Assembly: GCF_017876775.1 (NCBI RefSeq)
Contig: NZ_JAGIOP010000002.1
Span: forward strand, 3,100,001 to 3,164,000
DNA from: Mycolicibacterium lutetiense
GTDB taxonomy: Bacteria > Actinomycetota > Actinomycetes > Mycobacteriales > Mycobacteriaceae
Direction of reading: 5' to 3'
DNA length: 64,000 nt
The notes under the pieces were generated by a model, which had not been told where the DNA came from, did no database searches, and was given only the letters and a program-made list of their open reading frames with translations. The position numbers were made by a program, and so were the translations under genes. This document shows positions 8,779 to 17,929 of this stretch, in pieces. How positions within the stretch are numbered: the first letter of the stretch is position 1; each line of letters opens with the position of its first letter.

Positions 8779-9324
8779 TCACCGTACGTAACGCAGTTGC
8801 ACCACGCCCGACGCGGGAAAGGTTCTCGTCCCGGACAGGGACAGCCGGCCCAACGGCGCACTGAACAACCGCAGGCCACCACCGAGGACCACCGGGTAGA
8901 TCACCAGTCGGATCTCGTCGACAAACGGCAGGAACGCCTGGGCGGCCTGGGCACCGGCGAACACCGCGACATCACCCTCCCCTTTCTTGAGCCGGGCCAC
9001 CTCGGCGGGCAGGTCGGCGCCGAGGCGCTGCGCCGGCCCCCAGAACAGGTCCGGTTCACCACGCGACAGCACCAGTTTCGGCAGGCTGTTCATCAGGCGG
9101 GTGTGCTCGCGATCGACGGCCCGCACGGTCGGCCCGTCCTGCCAGTACGGACCCACCAGGCGGTAGGCCGTGTGACCGAAAATCATCGCGTCGATGTCAC
9201 GCAGTTGTTCGGCCATCAACTCGTCAACCTCGGCGTCGGCAACATCGGTCCAGCTCAGATCACCATCTGGACCTGCAACGTAGCCGTCAAGGCTGACCTG
9301 TACCGACAGAAATATATTGGGCAT
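8779..9324 (-). CDS. Dihydrofolate reductase-like (RibD C-terminal) family protein
   Basis: 181-residue protein of the RibD C-terminal/DHFR-like reductase family. It starts with MPNIFLSVQVSLDGYVAGPDGD, the canonical family opening, contains MIFGHTAYRLVGPYW and the nucleotide-binding-like ADLPAEVARLKKGEGDVAVF, and ends with PVVLGGGLRLF. I placed the start at the ATG at 9324; the 12 residues before it are not family-like. The physiological substrate of these small stand-alone reductases is usually unknown. It is divergent from zmp1 with 62 bp between the starts and has no counterpart between Rv0198c and Rv0199. Confidence 0.85.
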   Translation of the reverse strand: MPNIFLSVQVSLDGYVAGPDGDLSWTDVADAEVDELMAEQLRDIDAMIFGHTAYRLVGPYWQDGPTVRAVDREHTRLMNSLPKLVLSRGEPDLFWGPAQRLGADLPAEVARLKKGEGDVAVFAGAQAAQAFLPFVDEIRLVIYPVVLGGGLRLFSAPLGRLSLSGTRTFPASGVVQLRYVR

Positions 9325-9386
9325 GGCGGGTAGACTTCCGGGCGCACAAAAACTGAGCACCCGCGGCCTTCTGGAAGAATGTCGGG

Positions 9387-11375
9387 GTGACGGTAGAAGC
9401 GATCAAGTCGGGTATCGATCTGAGCTATGTCGACCCGCAGGCCCGCCCGCAAGACGATCTGTTCGGCCACGTCAACGGCCGTTGGCTGACCGACTACGAG
9501 ATTCCGGCCGACCGCGCCACCGATGGCGCCTTCCGGCTGCTGCACGACCGTGCCGAGGAACAGATCCGCGATCTGATCACCCAGGCTTCCTCGGCCGCCG
9601 CCGCGGCAGGCACCGACGAGCAGCGCATCGGTGATCTGTACGCCAGCTTCATGGACGAGCAGACCATCGCCGCGCGCGGCCTGGCGCCGCTGCTGGCCGA
9701 GCTCGCCCTGATCGACGGCGCCGCCGACAGCGACGCGCTCGCCGCGGTGCTGGGCGGGCTGGAGCGCAGCGGGGTATCCGGTGGGGCCGGTGTGTACGTG
9801 GACACCGATTCCAAGGATTCGACGCGTTATCTGCTGCACATGAGCCAGTCCGGCCTCGGACTGCCCGACGAGTCCTACTACCGCGATGAGCAGCACGCCG
9901 AGATCCTGGCTGCCTACCCCGGCCACATCGCCCGGATGTTCACGTTGGTCTACGGCGCAGACACCGCGGAGGCCCAGACCGAGACCGCGGCCCGGATCGT
10001 GGCACTGGAATCCAAGCTGGCCGCCGCGCACTGGGATGTGGTCAAGCGCCGCGACGCCGACCTGACCTACAACCTGCGCAAGTTCACCGACCTCTCCGGC
10101 GACGCCCCCGGCTTCGACTGGACCGGCTGGCTCGGTGCCCTGGGCACCACGCCCGAGAAGGTCTCCGAGCTGGTGCTTCGGCAGCCCGACTACGTGACGG
10201 CGTTCGCCGCGCTGTGGGCGAGTGCGGACCTGGAGGACTGGAAGGCCTGGACCCGCTGGCGCCTCATCCATTCGCGCGCCGGCCTGCTGACCGACGAGCT
10301 GGTGGCCGAGAACTTCGACTTCTACGGCCGCACCCTCAGCGGCACCGAACAGAACCGCGATCGCTGGAAGCGCGGCGTCTCCCTGGTCGAGGGTCTGATG
10401 GGCGATGCCCTGGGCAAGCTCTACGTAGCGCAGTATTTTCCGCCCGAGGCCAAGGCCCGGATGGACGAGCTGGTGGCCAACCTGCGCGAGGCGTACCGGG
10501 TCAGCATCAACGAGCTGGCCTGGATGACGCCGGAGACCAGGGCCAAGGCACTGGTCAAGCTGGACAAGTTCACCCCCAAGATCGGCTATCCGGCCCACTG
10601 GCGGGACTATTCGGCGCTGGCCGTCGAGCGTGACGACCTGTACGGCAACTACCGCCGTGGCCATGTGGTGAACTCCGACCGTGAGCTGGCCAAGCTGGGC
10701 GGGCCGGTGGACCGCGACGAATGGTTCATGACGCCGCAGACGGTGAACGCCTACTACAACCCGGGGATGAACGAAATCGTCTTTCCCGCAGCGATTCTGC
10801 AGCCACCGTTTTTCGATGCCCAGGCCGACGATGCGGCCAACTACGGCGGTATCGGCGCGGTGATCGGGCACGAGATCGGCCACGGTTTCGACGATCAGGG
10901 CGCCAAGTACGACGGCGACGGCAATCTGGTGGACTGGTGGACCGATGCCGACCGCGCTGAATTCGGGGTCCGTACAAAGGCTTTGATCGACCAGTACGAA
11001 CAGTTCAGCCCACGCGGCCTCGATGCCTCACACCATGTGAACGGCGCGTTCACGGTCGGCGAGAACATCGGTGACCTCGGCGGGCTGTCCATCGCCCTGC
11101 TGGCCTATCAACTCTCGCTGAAGGGCCAGGAGGCGCCGGTGATCGACGGGCTGACCGGTGTGCAGCGCGTCTACTTCGGCTGGGCGCAGGTGTGGCGGAC
11201 CAAATCGCGTGACGCCGAGGCGATCCGGCGTCTGGCGGTGGACCCCCACTCACCGCCGGAGTTCCGCTGCAACGGCGTCATCCGCAATATCGACTCGTTC
11301 TACGAGGCGTTCGAGGTGGTCGATTCCGACGAGCTGTACCTGGAACCGGCTCAGCGCGTGCGTATCTGGAACTAG
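9387..11375 (+). CDS. zmp1: Zinc metallopeptidase Zmp1 (M13 family)
   Basis: 662 residues, the length of M. tuberculosis Zmp1 (Rv0198c, 663). The M13/neprilysin signature is intact: HEIGH with H495, E496 and H499, and GENIGD with E559 as third zinc ligand, plus the substrate-binding NAYYNPGMNE motif and the C-terminal RIWN. The GTG start at 9387 gives an N-terminus (SGIDLSYVDPQARPQDDLFGHVNGRW type) matching the known protein. There is no classical signal peptide, as in M. tuberculosis, where the enzyme is still exported. Zmp1 is associated with interference with inflammasome activation and phagosome maturation in pathogens. The gene ends five bases before a strong bidirectional terminator. 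Confidence 0.95.
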   Translation: MTVEAIKSGIDLSYVDPQARPQDDLFGHVNGRWLTDYEIPADRATDGAFRLLHDRAEEQIRDLITQASSAAAAAGTDEQRIGDLYASFMDEQTIAARGLAPLLAELALIDGAADSDALAAVLGGLERSGVSGGAGVYVDTDSKDSTRYLLHMSQSGLGLPDESYYRDEQHAEILAAYPGHIARMFTLVYGADTAEAQTETAARIVALESKLAAAHWDVVKRRDADLTYNLRKFTDLSGDAPGFDWTGWLGALGTTPEKVSELVLRQPDYVTAFAALWASADLEDWKAWTRWRLIHSRAGLLTDELVAENFDFYGRTLSGTEQNRDRWKRGVSLVEGLMGDALGKLYVAQYFPPEAKARMDELVANLREAYRVSINELAWMTPETRAKALVKLDKFTPKIGYPAHWRDYSALAVERDDLYGNYRRGHVVNSDRELAKLGGPVDRDEWFMTPQTVNAYYNPGMNEIVFPAAILQPPFFDAQADDAANYGGIGAVIGHEIGHGFDDQGAKYDGDGNLVDWWTDADRAEFGVRTKALIDQYEQFSPRGLDASHHVNGAFTVGENIGDLGGLSIALLAYQLSLKGQEAPVIDGLTGVQRVYFGWAQVWRTKSRDAEAIRRLAVDPHSPPEFRCNGVIRNIDSFYEAFEVVDSDELYLEPAQRVRIWN

Positions 11376-11380
11376 CCGGA

Positions 11381-11422
11381 TACAACAAAACCCCCGCGGT
11401 GACCCGCGGGGGTTTTGTTGTA
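11381..11422. terminator. Bidirectional intrinsic terminator between zmp1 and the L,D-transpeptidase
   Basis: Perfect 19-bp inverted repeat (TACAACAAAACCCCCGCGG and its complement) with a four-base loop. The A-rich left arm and T-rich right arm (GGTTTTGTTGT) give a U-containing tract in both directions, so it can end zmp1 on the plus strand and the transpeptidase gene on the minus strand. Confidence 0.9.
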
Positions 11423-11432
11423 TGTCTCGTTG

Positions 11433-12410
11433 CTAGAACATCTGCCAGTCGGACGCACCGTCAGGCGTGTTGTACCAGCCACCACCGGTGTTCTTGATCA
11501 CCACCGGGTCACCGCTGCCGAAGTTGTCGTAGAACCACTTGGCATTCTCGGGGCTCAGGTTGATGCAACCGTGGCTCACGTTGCTGTTGCCCTGTGAGGC
11601 CACCGACCACGGCGCACTGTGCACGAAGATGCCGCTGTTGTCGATCCGGACGGCGTCCTTCACCTTGAGCTTGTAGCCCTCTTTGGAGTCGACCGGCACA
11701 CCGTAGGTCGACGAGTCCATGACGATGTCGGCGAACTTCTCCAGCACGTAATAGGTGCCGTTCTTGGTCTCATGCTTGCCGTCGGGCTTGCCCATCGACA
11801 CCGGGAAGGTCTTCTCCAACTTCCCGTTGCGCATGACCTCCATCTTCTTGCTCTTGTCGTCGATGGTGGCCACCAGGTAGTCACCAACCCGGAAGCTGGA
11901 CTTGGTGCCCGCCGCGTCGATGTCCACCACGGTGTTCGACGGCCAGAAGTCCTGAGGCCGCCAGCGCAGCTGGGTTTCGGTGACCCAGTAGAAACGGCCG
12001 GCCACCGGCGGGTTGGAGGTGATCCGGATGGCGTCCTGGGCCATCTGCCGGTCGGCGATCGGCCGCTGGAAGTTGATGTAGATCGGTTTGGCGACACCCA
12101 CCATGGAGCCGTTGACCGGGTTGAACGACGGCGGCAGGAACGGCGCCTCACCGGTGAACGGCGTGGAGCTCTGCCCGGGCGCGGTGCCCTCGAACGGCAC
12201 GGTCGGGGAGCCGTAGTTGATGATCGGCGCGGGTGCCGCGGCGACACCGGGCGGCGCGAACGGATCCGCCACGGGCGCCGGGACAGCAGGGTCGACGGGT
12301 GCCGGCGGCACCTCGGGATCTGCATAGGCGGATGGGCTGAACACCATTCCACCCGCGAGCCCCGCGGCCATGAAAGCAGTGATCAGTCGACGTTTTGCCG
12401 ATATCGGCAT
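11433..12410 (-). CDS. L,D-transpeptidase (Rv0192 / LdtMt4 type)
   Basis: 325-residue secreted enzyme that forms 3-3 peptidoglycan cross-links. A signal peptide ends near SPSAYADPE and is followed by a proline/alanine-rich linker. An immunoglobulin-like domain (from about residue 100, with the [14 protein letters not shown] segment) precedes the YkuD catalytic domain (about 176-300). Catalytic residues are visible: H264 in IFVHSAPW and C282 in [11 protein letters not shown]. In M. tuberculosis Rv0192 lies next to the Rv0191 exporter gene, as here. Distinction from other Ldt paralogues is by synteny. Confidence 0.92.
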   Translation of the reverse strand: MPISAKRRLITAFMAAGLAGGMVFSPSAYADPEVPPAPVDPAVPAPVADPFAPPGVAAAPAPIINYGSPTVPFEGTAPGQSSTPFTGEAPFLPPSFNPVNGSMVGVAKPIYINFQRPIADRQMAQDAIRITSNPPVAGRFYWVTETQLRWRPQDFWPSNTVVDIDAAGTKSSFRVGDYLVATIDDKSKKMEVMRNGKLEKTFPVSMGKPDGKHETKNGTYYVLEKFADIVMDSSTYGVPVDSKEGYKLKVKDAVRIDNSGIFVHSAPWSVASQGNSNVSHGCINLSPENAKWFYDNFGSGDPVVIKNTGGGWYNTPDGASDWQMF

Positions 12411-12552
12411 AGGTAACCTCCAGACAGCACAACTTGCTCAAGTGTCTCACAGCGTGGCGACCAGCTACCGCCGCGAGAAGCCGTCATTCCGCGGCAGCAG
12501 CCGGTGCCACGGCGCTGAACTGCGATGTTTATCGACTGTGAGTTTGGTTGTG

Positions 12553-13818
12553 TTACTTCTCGCAGGCCGCGCAGGAAACTGTGAATACGCCGCGAGACAA
12601 CATGACGCCACTCATCGCGACCAAGATCAGGGCTGCCGCGGCGCCAACGGTCGGGGCTGCGCCGCCGTGGTCGTAGAGGCCGCCACCGATCAGCGCACCG
12701 CCCATGATGCCCACCTGGAACGCCGCGACGTACCGACCCGAAGCCCCGTCGGGGTCGTCCGGGGAGGTGCGCATCGCCGACGCCTGCAGCATCGGCGGCA
12801 ACGCCGTGGACGCCGCGCCCCAGACCACCACCGCCCCCGCGCCGAGCGCCACCACGGCCGGCCCGGACCACGATTCGAGGGCGAGGACCGACAGCGTCAG
12901 CAGTGCGGCGGCCAGCACGGCCAGACAGCTCAGCACCGACGCCTTGGGCCATAGGTCGAGGGGCCGGGCCATGGCCGCCATCCCGGCCAGGCCGGCGATC
13001 CCGAATCCGGCCAACAGCCAGGCCAGGTGCGGGCCGTGTATCCCGACCACGTCTCGGATGATCACCACGATGAAGGTGAAGGCGATGAAATGCCCGGTGA
13101 CACCGATCAGCGTGAGTATCGACAGGGTGAGCAGCCGACGGTTGCGCCGGTGGCTGCGCGGCGCCCGTGTGGCGTTGGACGTGGATGCGAGCGGCGGAAG
13201 AATCGTCCAGGCGGCCAGGGCCACCACGGCCGCGGTCACGGCGATCACCGCCACCGCGGAACGCCAGCCCCACATTTCACTCATCGCCGCGGCAAGCGGG
13301 TTGCCCACCACCAGGGCCAGGCCGGTGCCGACATAGACGGCTGCGGTGGCGCGGCCGGCGTGGCTGGCCGGGACCAGCCGCGCGCCAATCGGGGCGATCA
13401 CCGACCACATCAGCCCATGGGCCAGTGCGCACAGCACCCGCCCACCGGCCAGCACCGCGAAGTTGGGTGCCAGCGCCGAGATCACCTGCGAGATGGTCAG
13501 GCACACCAGGGTCGCGACCAGGGTCCGGCGTCGCGGCCAGCGTGCCGTCAGCCGGACCAACGAGACCGTGGTGAGCGCAGCGACCAGGGCGTAGCCGGCC
13601 ATCAGCGTGGCGACCAGGCCCGCACTGACCTGAAGATCGGTGGCGATCGCCGGCAGTGCACCAACGGGGAGCATCTCGGCGGTGACATAGATGAACGCCG
13701 CCGCCGCGAGGACGGCGAGTTGCGCGGCCACGCGCGGTGTCCACGGGCTGACGTGGGCGGGCAGCGATTCGCCGGTGACGCTGAAGATCATGCTGGAATG
13801 CCACGGTAGCTCGCCCAC
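12553..13818 (-). CDS. MFS exporter, DHA1 type (Rv0191-like)
   Basis: 421-residue 12-helix major facilitator protein. The first helix region ([21 protein letters not shown]) is typical of the arabinose/chloramphenicol efflux subgroup. A basic loop between helices 2 and 3 ([12 protein letters not shown]) corresponds to motif A, and a positively charged central loop ([12 protein letters not shown]) divides the two halves. The C-terminus ends with CAACEK, a cysteine pair of unknown meaning. An internal ATG at residue 10 is an alternative start. Rv0191 is described as a chloramphenicol exporter; the native substrate is unknown. Confidence 0.85.
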   Translation of the reverse strand: MGELPWHSSMIFSVTGESLPAHVSPWTPRVAAQLAVLAAAAFIYVTAEMLPVGALPAIATDLQVSAGLVATLMAGYALVAALTTVSLVRLTARWPRRRTLVATLVCLTISQVISALAPNFAVLAGGRVLCALAHGLMWSVIAPIGARLVPASHAGRATAAVYVGTGLALVVGNPLAAAMSEMWGWRSAVAVIAVTAAVVALAAWTILPPLASTSNATRAPRSHRRNRRLLTLSILTLIGVTGHFIAFTFIVVIIRDVVGIHGPHLAWLLAGFGIAGLAGMAAMARPLDLWPKASVLSCLAVLAAALLTLSVLALESWSGPAVVALGAGAVVVWGAASTALPPMLQASAMRTSPDDPDGASGRYVAAFQVGIMGGALIGGGLYDHGGAAPTVGAAAALILVAMSGVMLSRGVFTVSCAACEK

Positions 13819-13932
13819 GTGGCCGTGCGTGGTTGCCGAACCGGTGCGGTGCCGCCGCGTTCCTCACGCCATGGCGGGATTCCGACGCTTCGGCCGCCAC
13901 CGCGCCACCGACGCGAGCGCACAATCGATGCT

Positions 13933-14232
13933 GTGATTGTCGCGTTCAGCATCAGCCCGGCCGGCGGGGATGAAACCGGAAGTGTCAGCGCCGCGGTGGC
14001 CGAGGCCGTGCGGGTGGTGAGGGCCTCTGGCCTACCCAACGAGACCAATGCCATGTTCACCAACGTCGAAGGTGACTGGGACGAGGTGATGGCCGTGGTG
14101 AAACAGGCCGTGGAGGTCGTCGCGGCGGTATCCCCGCGGGTCAGCCTGGTGTTGAAGGCCGATATCCGGCCCGGCTACACCGGGCAGCTCACCGCGAAAG
14201 TGGAGCGCATCGAGCAGGCGCTGGGCGGCTAG
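13933..14232 (+). CDS. MTH1187 / YkoF-type thiamine-binding family protein
   Basis: Short 99-residue protein of the MTH1187 (UPF0045, DUF77) family. The GTG at 13933 is chosen because homology begins immediately with [20 protein letters not shown]; upstream in-frame codons are not family-like. The middle has the [20 protein letters not shown] segment. These ferredoxin-like folds bind thiamine or related small molecules, but the cellular role is uncertain. Its stop overlaps by four bases the stop of the convergent small membrane protein gene. No thiamine riboswitch was seen upstream. Confidence 0.8.
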   Translation: MIVAFSISPAGGDETGSVSAAVAEAVRVVRASGLPNETNAMFTNVEGDWDEVMAVVKQAVEVVAAVSPRVSLVLKADIRPGYTGQLTAKVERIEQALGG

Positions 14233-14456
14233 CGCAGTTCCGGGTCGTCGTCGAGCGTCTCCTCGGCGACTATCTGGACGTTGTCCTCGATCGGCAGGGT
14301 CCAGTTGCCTGCCATCGGCGCTCCGTAGCGCGCCGCGAGCGGCCCGCTGAGGTCCACGACGTCCGGGTCCTTACGCCACCGCCGGACGCCCGTGGCCACG
14401 ATGAACAGGAGCGCCGTCACGATGAAGACGACGAGGGCGATCTTCAGGACCAGCAT
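14229..14456 (-). CDS. Small single-pass membrane protein, second gene of the ricR unit
   Basis: 75 residues with one N-terminal transmembrane helix ([21 protein letters not shown]) followed by a basic anchor (RRWRK) and an acidic tail. No family recognised. It begins two bases after the ricR stop, so it should be cotranscribed with ricR and hence possibly copper-responsive. It has no cysteine and no obvious metal-binding cluster, so a direct copper role cannot be read from the sequence. Confidence 0.6.
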   Translation of the reverse strand: MLVLKIALVVFIVTALLFIVATGVRRWRKDPDVVDLSGPLAARYGAPMAGNWTLPIEDNVQIVAEETLDDDPELR

Positions 14457-14458
14457 GC

Positions 14459-14764
14459 TCAGGAACGGACCAGGCGGGCGATGGCCGCCGAGGCCTCGGC
14501 CAGCTTGGCTTCAGCCTGGTCCCCACCTTCGGCGACGGCCCGTGTCACGCAATGTCCCAGGTGCTCGTCCAGCAGACCGAGCGCCACGGATTGCAGCGCA
14601 CTGTTGACGGCGCTGATCTGAGTGAGCACGTCGATGCAGTACTTGTCCTCGTCGATCATCTTGGCGATGCCCCGGACCTGGCCTTCGACCCGGCGCAACC
14701 GCTTGGCGTAGTTCTCCTTCTGTGCCGAGTAGCCATGTGCACCCGAGTGGTCAGCCGCGTCCAT
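14459..14764 (-). CDS. ricR: Copper-sensing repressor RicR (CsoR family)
   Basis: 101-residue CsoR/RcnR-family all-helical repressor, matching RicR (Rv0190) along its length, with the core KRLRRVEGQVRGIAKMI. The Cu(I) ligands of the family are present: C43 (KYCIDVL), H68 (LDEHL) and C72 (GHCVT). I chose the ATG at 14764, which aligns with the known protein; a longer frame from 14800 would read through its own operator. In M. tuberculosis RicR represses a copper-resistance regulon and is released by Cu(I). The gene is divergent from ilvD. Confidence 0.93.
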   Translation of the reverse strand: MDAADHSGAHGYSAQKENYAKRLRRVEGQVRGIAKMIDEDKYCIDVLTQISAVNSALQSVALGLLDEHLGHCVTRAVAEGGDQAEAKLAEASAAIARLVRS

Positions 14765-14780
14765 GGCTCTAGTATACGGG

Positions 14781-14795
14781 TACCCCACCGGGGTA
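14781..14795. promoter_or_regulatory. RicR operator
   Basis: TACCCCACCGGGGTA fits the published RicR-regulon palindrome TACCC-N5-GGGTA exactly. It lies 16 bp upstream of the ricR start codon, as expected for autorepression, and 58 bp upstream of the divergent ilvD start. Confidence 0.85.
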
Positions 14796-14816
14796 TGCAT
14801 CTTTATGGGAAAGAAT

Positions 14817-14846
14817 TTGGGCGGCTAACTAACCGAGGGGCATACT
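14817..14846 (+). promoter_or_regulatory. Predicted ilvD promoter, probably leaderless
   Basis: TTGGGC (14817-14822), an 18-base spacer and CATACT (14841-14846) fit a mycobacterial housekeeping promoter. The ATG at 14854 lies seven bases after the -10 element and there is no ribosome binding site, which suggests a leaderless transcript. Confidence 0.45.
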
Positions 14847-14853
14847 TACCGGC

Positions 14854-16587
14854 ATGTCTGCCGAGACCCCTGACACTTCTCTTCGCGCAAGCGGCTCATC
14901 GCCCGACATCAAACCCCGCAGCCGCGACGTCACCGACGGCCTGGAGAAGGCAGCGGCCCGCGGAATGCTCCGCGCGGTAGGAATGGGCGACGACGACTGG
15001 GTCAAGCCGCAGATCGGCGTCGGGTCGTCGTGGAACGAGATCACCCCGTGCAACATGTCGCTGCAGCGGTTGGCCCAGGACGTCAAGGCCGGTGTGCACG
15101 AGGCCGGCGGGTTCCCGCTGGAGTTCGGCACCATCTCGGTGTCCGACGGCATCTCCATGGGCCACGAGGGGATGCACTTCTCGCTGGTCTCCCGCGAGGT
15201 GATCGCCGACAGCGTCGAGACCGTGATGCAGGCCGAGCGCCTGGACGGCAGCGTGCTGCTGGCCGGTTGTGACAAGTCGATCCCCGGCATGCTGATGGCG
15301 GCCGCGCGGCTGGACCTGGCCAGCGTGTTCTTCTACAACGGCTCGATCATGCCGGGTATCGCCAAGCTCACCGACGGCACCGAGAAGGAAGTCACCATCA
15401 TCGACGCCTTCGAGGCGGTCGGCGCGTGCGCGCGAGGGCTGATGTCACGTGCGGACGTCGACATCATCGAGCGCGCGATCTGCCCGGGCGAGGGTGCGTG
15501 TGGCGGCATGTACACCGCGAACACCATGGCGTCGGCGGCCGAGGCACTCGGAATGTCGTTGCCGGGCAGCGCATCTCCGTTGGCCGTGGACAAGCGTCGC
15601 GGCGAGTACGCCCGCAAGTCCGGCGAGGCCGTCGTGGAGATGCTGCGCCGCGGCATCACCGCGCGCGACATCCTGACCAAGGAAGCCTTCGAGAACGCGA
15701 TCGCTGTCGTGATGGCGTTCGGCGGCTCGACCAACGCCGTCCTGCATCTGCTGGCGATCGCCCGCGAGGCCGAGGTGGAGCTGACCCTGGCCGACTTCAC
15801 CCGCGTCGGCAACAAGGTGCCGCACCTGGCCGACGTGAAACCGTTCGGCCGCCACGTGATGAAGGACGTCGACGAGATCGGCGGCGTTCCGGTGGTCATG
15901 CGTGCGCTGCTGGACGCCGGCCTGCTGCACGGGGAGTGCCTGACCGTGACCGGTAAGACCATGGCCGAGAACCTGGCTCACATCGCGCCGCCGGACCCCG
16001 ACGGCAAGGTGCTGCGGGCGATGAACAACCCGATCCACCCGACCGGCGGCATCACGATCCTGCACGGATCATTGGCTCCCGAGGGTGCCGTGGTGAAGTC
16101 CGCAGGGTTCGAGTCAGACGTGTTCGAGGGCACGGCAAGAGTTTTCGAGCGCGAGCGGGCTGCCCTGGATGCGTTGGAGGACGGCACCATCACCCACGGC
16201 GACGTCGTGGTGATCCGCTACGAGGGCCCCAAGGGCGGCCCGGGCATGCGCGAGATGCTGGCCATCACCGGCGCCATCAAGGGCGCCGGACTGGGCAAGG
16301 ACGTCCTGCTGATGACCGACGGCCGGTTCTCCGGCGGGACGACGGGCCTGTGCGTCGGGCACATCGCTCCGGAGGCCGTCGACGGCGGGCCCATCGCGTT
16401 CGTCCGCGACGGTGACCGGATCCGCCTCAACGTGGCCGACGGAACGTTGGACATCCTCGTCGACGAGGCTGAGTTCGAGGCCCGCAAGGCCGGTTTCGAA
16501 CCGCTGCCGCCGCGCTACAAGACCGGCGTGCTGGCCAAGTACACCAAGCTGGTCCAGTCTGCCGCCGTCGGCGCTGTCTGCAACTAG
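14854..16587 (+). CDS. ilvD: Dihydroxy-acid dehydratase IlvD
   Basis: 577 residues (M. tuberculosis Rv0189c is 575). Converts 2,3-dihydroxy-acids to 2-keto acids in isoleucine, valine and pantothenate synthesis. The three iron-sulfur ligands are present: C66 (EITPCNMSL), C139 ([10 protein letters not shown]) and C216 ([14 protein letters not shown]). The C-terminal swivelling domain includes [20 protein letters not shown]. Fe-S dehydratases are classical copper-poisoning targets, which makes the divergent copper sensor RicR a suggestive neighbour. A hairpin terminator follows at 16613-16642. Confidence 0.96.
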   Translation: MSAETPDTSLRASGSSPDIKPRSRDVTDGLEKAAARGMLRAVGMGDDDWVKPQIGVGSSWNEITPCNMSLQRLAQDVKAGVHEAGGFPLEFGTISVSDGISMGHEGMHFSLVSREVIADSVETVMQAERLDGSVLLAGCDKSIPGMLMAAARLDLASVFFYNGSIMPGIAKLTDGTEKEVTIIDAFEAVGACARGLMSRADVDIIERAICPGEGACGGMYTANTMASAAEALGMSLPGSASPLAVDKRRGEYARKSGEAVVEMLRRGITARDILTKEAFENAIAVVMAFGGSTNAVLHLLAIAREAEVELTLADFTRVGNKVPHLADVKPFGRHVMKDVDEIGGVPVVMRALLDAGLLHGECLTVTGKTMAENLAHIAPPDPDGKVLRAMNNPIHPTGGITILHGSLAPEGAVVKSAGFESDVFEGTARVFERERAALDALEDGTITHGDVVVIRYEGPKGGPGMREMLAITGAIKGAGLGKDVLLMTDGRFSGGTTGLCVGHIAPEAVDGGPIAFVRDGDRIRLNVADGTLDILVDEAEFEARKAGFEPLPPRYKTGVLAKYTKLVQSAAVGAVCN

Positions 16588-16612
16588 AGTCCCCCTGCAT
16601 CGGTGGTACCGT

Positions 16613-16642
16613 GACGTCGGGCGTGCAGGAACGCCCGACGTC
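16613..16642 (+). terminator. Hairpin terminator after ilvD
   Basis: GACGTCGGGCGT and its exact complement enclose a six-base loop, a perfect 12-bp stem 25 bases after the ilvD stop. No T-tract follows, as is common for mycobacterial hairpin terminators. Confidence 0.65.
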
Positions 16643-16740
16643 CGCTCGAAGAGGCCAAGCCTCCCTGCACACCGACTTGCCTTGTGACTGACCTCTTCTC
16701 AGCCCGATTCGCGGACGCGGGCGCTTGAGAGGAGGCCGTC

Positions 16741-17877
16741 ATGGCCAGCCGTCTGCCGAGCAATCCCTCGATCGATCACCTCCGCGATGAGGCCCGCGCG
16801 TTGCAGCGCGCGAATCGCACCCCGCTGCACGACGCCCAATCGGCCGTCGCTCGCTCCTACGGATTCAGCAGCTGGCCCAGACTCGTGCACTACCTGCGAG
16901 ATGCGGCCGAGCTCAGCATCGATCCCGGCGCGCTCGACGAGAACGCCCTCAAGACCGCCGACCGGTTCTGTTCATGGGCATCGTTGCGTTACAACGAAAC
17001 CGATGCTCCGCCCCGGTGGCAAGCTGCCGCGGAGCTGCTCAGCACCGACCCGGATCTGGTCTACGAGCACATCTGGGCCGCTGCGTCGGCCGCGGATCCG
17101 GCGGCACTGGCGCGCCATCTGACCAACCGTCCGGCGCTCGCGAAGACCAGGGGCGGACCATTCGGCTGGGTGCCGCTGATGTACCTGTGTTATTCGCGGG
17201 TTCCGTTGGGCCGCACCGCCGACGACGTCCTCGCCACCGCAGCACTGCTGCTCGACGCCGGCGCCGATCCGAATGCCGGGTACCTCTGGTGCGGAATGTC
17301 GACGCCGTTCACGGTGCTGACCGGCGTGTTCGGCGAGGGTGAACAAGGGTCGCGCCGTCAGCCGCGGCATCCGTACGCACCCGAGCTGGCCACGCTGCTG
17401 TTGACGAGAGGCGCACACCCCGCCGACCAGCAGACGCTGTACAACCGGATGTTCCGGGCCGACGATTCACACCTGGACCTGCTGTTCGCCCACGGCGTGG
17501 CCGATGCCGGTCCGAATCCGTGGGAGCTGCGCCTCGGCGAAGCCATGGAATCCCGGGACGAGATGTGGAGGCGCCAGGTCACCTGGGCTGCCGAGCACGG
17601 GTTCACCGCGCGGCTCGATTTGTTGGCCCGACACGGAATCGACGTATCCGGAGTGGACGTGGTCACTCCGGTGTTCCCCGACGATCCGAATGCTTTCGAT
17701 GACGAAGGCGCGACGGCCCTGCATCAGGCCGCCTGGTCGGGCGACCTCGAGCTGATTCGACGTCTCCTCGATGCCGGGGCCGACACGACCATCACCGACC
17801 GCAGATTCGGCTCGACCCCACTGGATTGGGCCGAGCATGCCTACCAGACCGAGGCCGCCGAACTCCTACGAGGATGA
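16741..17877 (+). CDS. Ankyrin-repeat protein
   Basis: 378-residue soluble protein without signal peptide. GAGAGGAGG upstream supports the ATG at 16741. The N-terminal 50 residues (LPSNPSIDHLRDEARALQRA, then FSSWPRLVHYL) form a motif often seen before ankyrin repeats in actinobacterial proteins. Repeat-like units follow, the clearest being LLLDAGADPNAGY and GATALHQAAWSGDLELIRRL with LLDAGADTTITDR and FGSTPLDWAEHAYQTE. Ankyrin repeats mediate protein binding; the partner is unknown. It opens the accessory block after ilvD and precedes a convergent gene by about 50 bp, with a weak GCCCG/CGGGC hairpin between them. Confidence 0.85.
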   Translation: MASRLPSNPSIDHLRDEARALQRANRTPLHDAQSAVARSYGFSSWPRLVHYLRDAAELSIDPGALDENALKTADRFCSWASLRYNETDAPPRWQAAAELLSTDPDLVYEHIWAAASAADPAALARHLTNRPALAKTRGGPFGWVPLMYLCYSRVPLGRTADDVLATAALLLDAGADPNAGYLWCGMSTPFTVLTGVFGEGEQGSRRQPRHPYAPELATLLLTRGAHPADQQTLYNRMFRADDSHLDLLFAHGVADAGPNPWELRLGEAMESRDEMWRRQVTWAAEHGFTARLDLLARHGIDVSGVDVVTPVFPDDPNAFDDEGATALHQAAWSGDLELIRRLLDAGADTTITDRRFGSTPLDWAEHAYQTEAAELLRG

Positions 17878-17929
17878 AATAGCCCGCACATTGCCGGGCC
17901 TGTGCTGCAGCGACGTACTGCGCGCGGCC

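Noticed and set aside
9255..10883. Minus-strand open frame of about 540 codons opposite zmp1
   Set aside because: Antisense shadow of zmp1, with no recognisable motif.
17882..17899. Possible terminator hairpin GCCCG/CGGGC between the ankyrin and reductase genes
   Set aside because: Only a five-base stem without T-tract; too weak to call.
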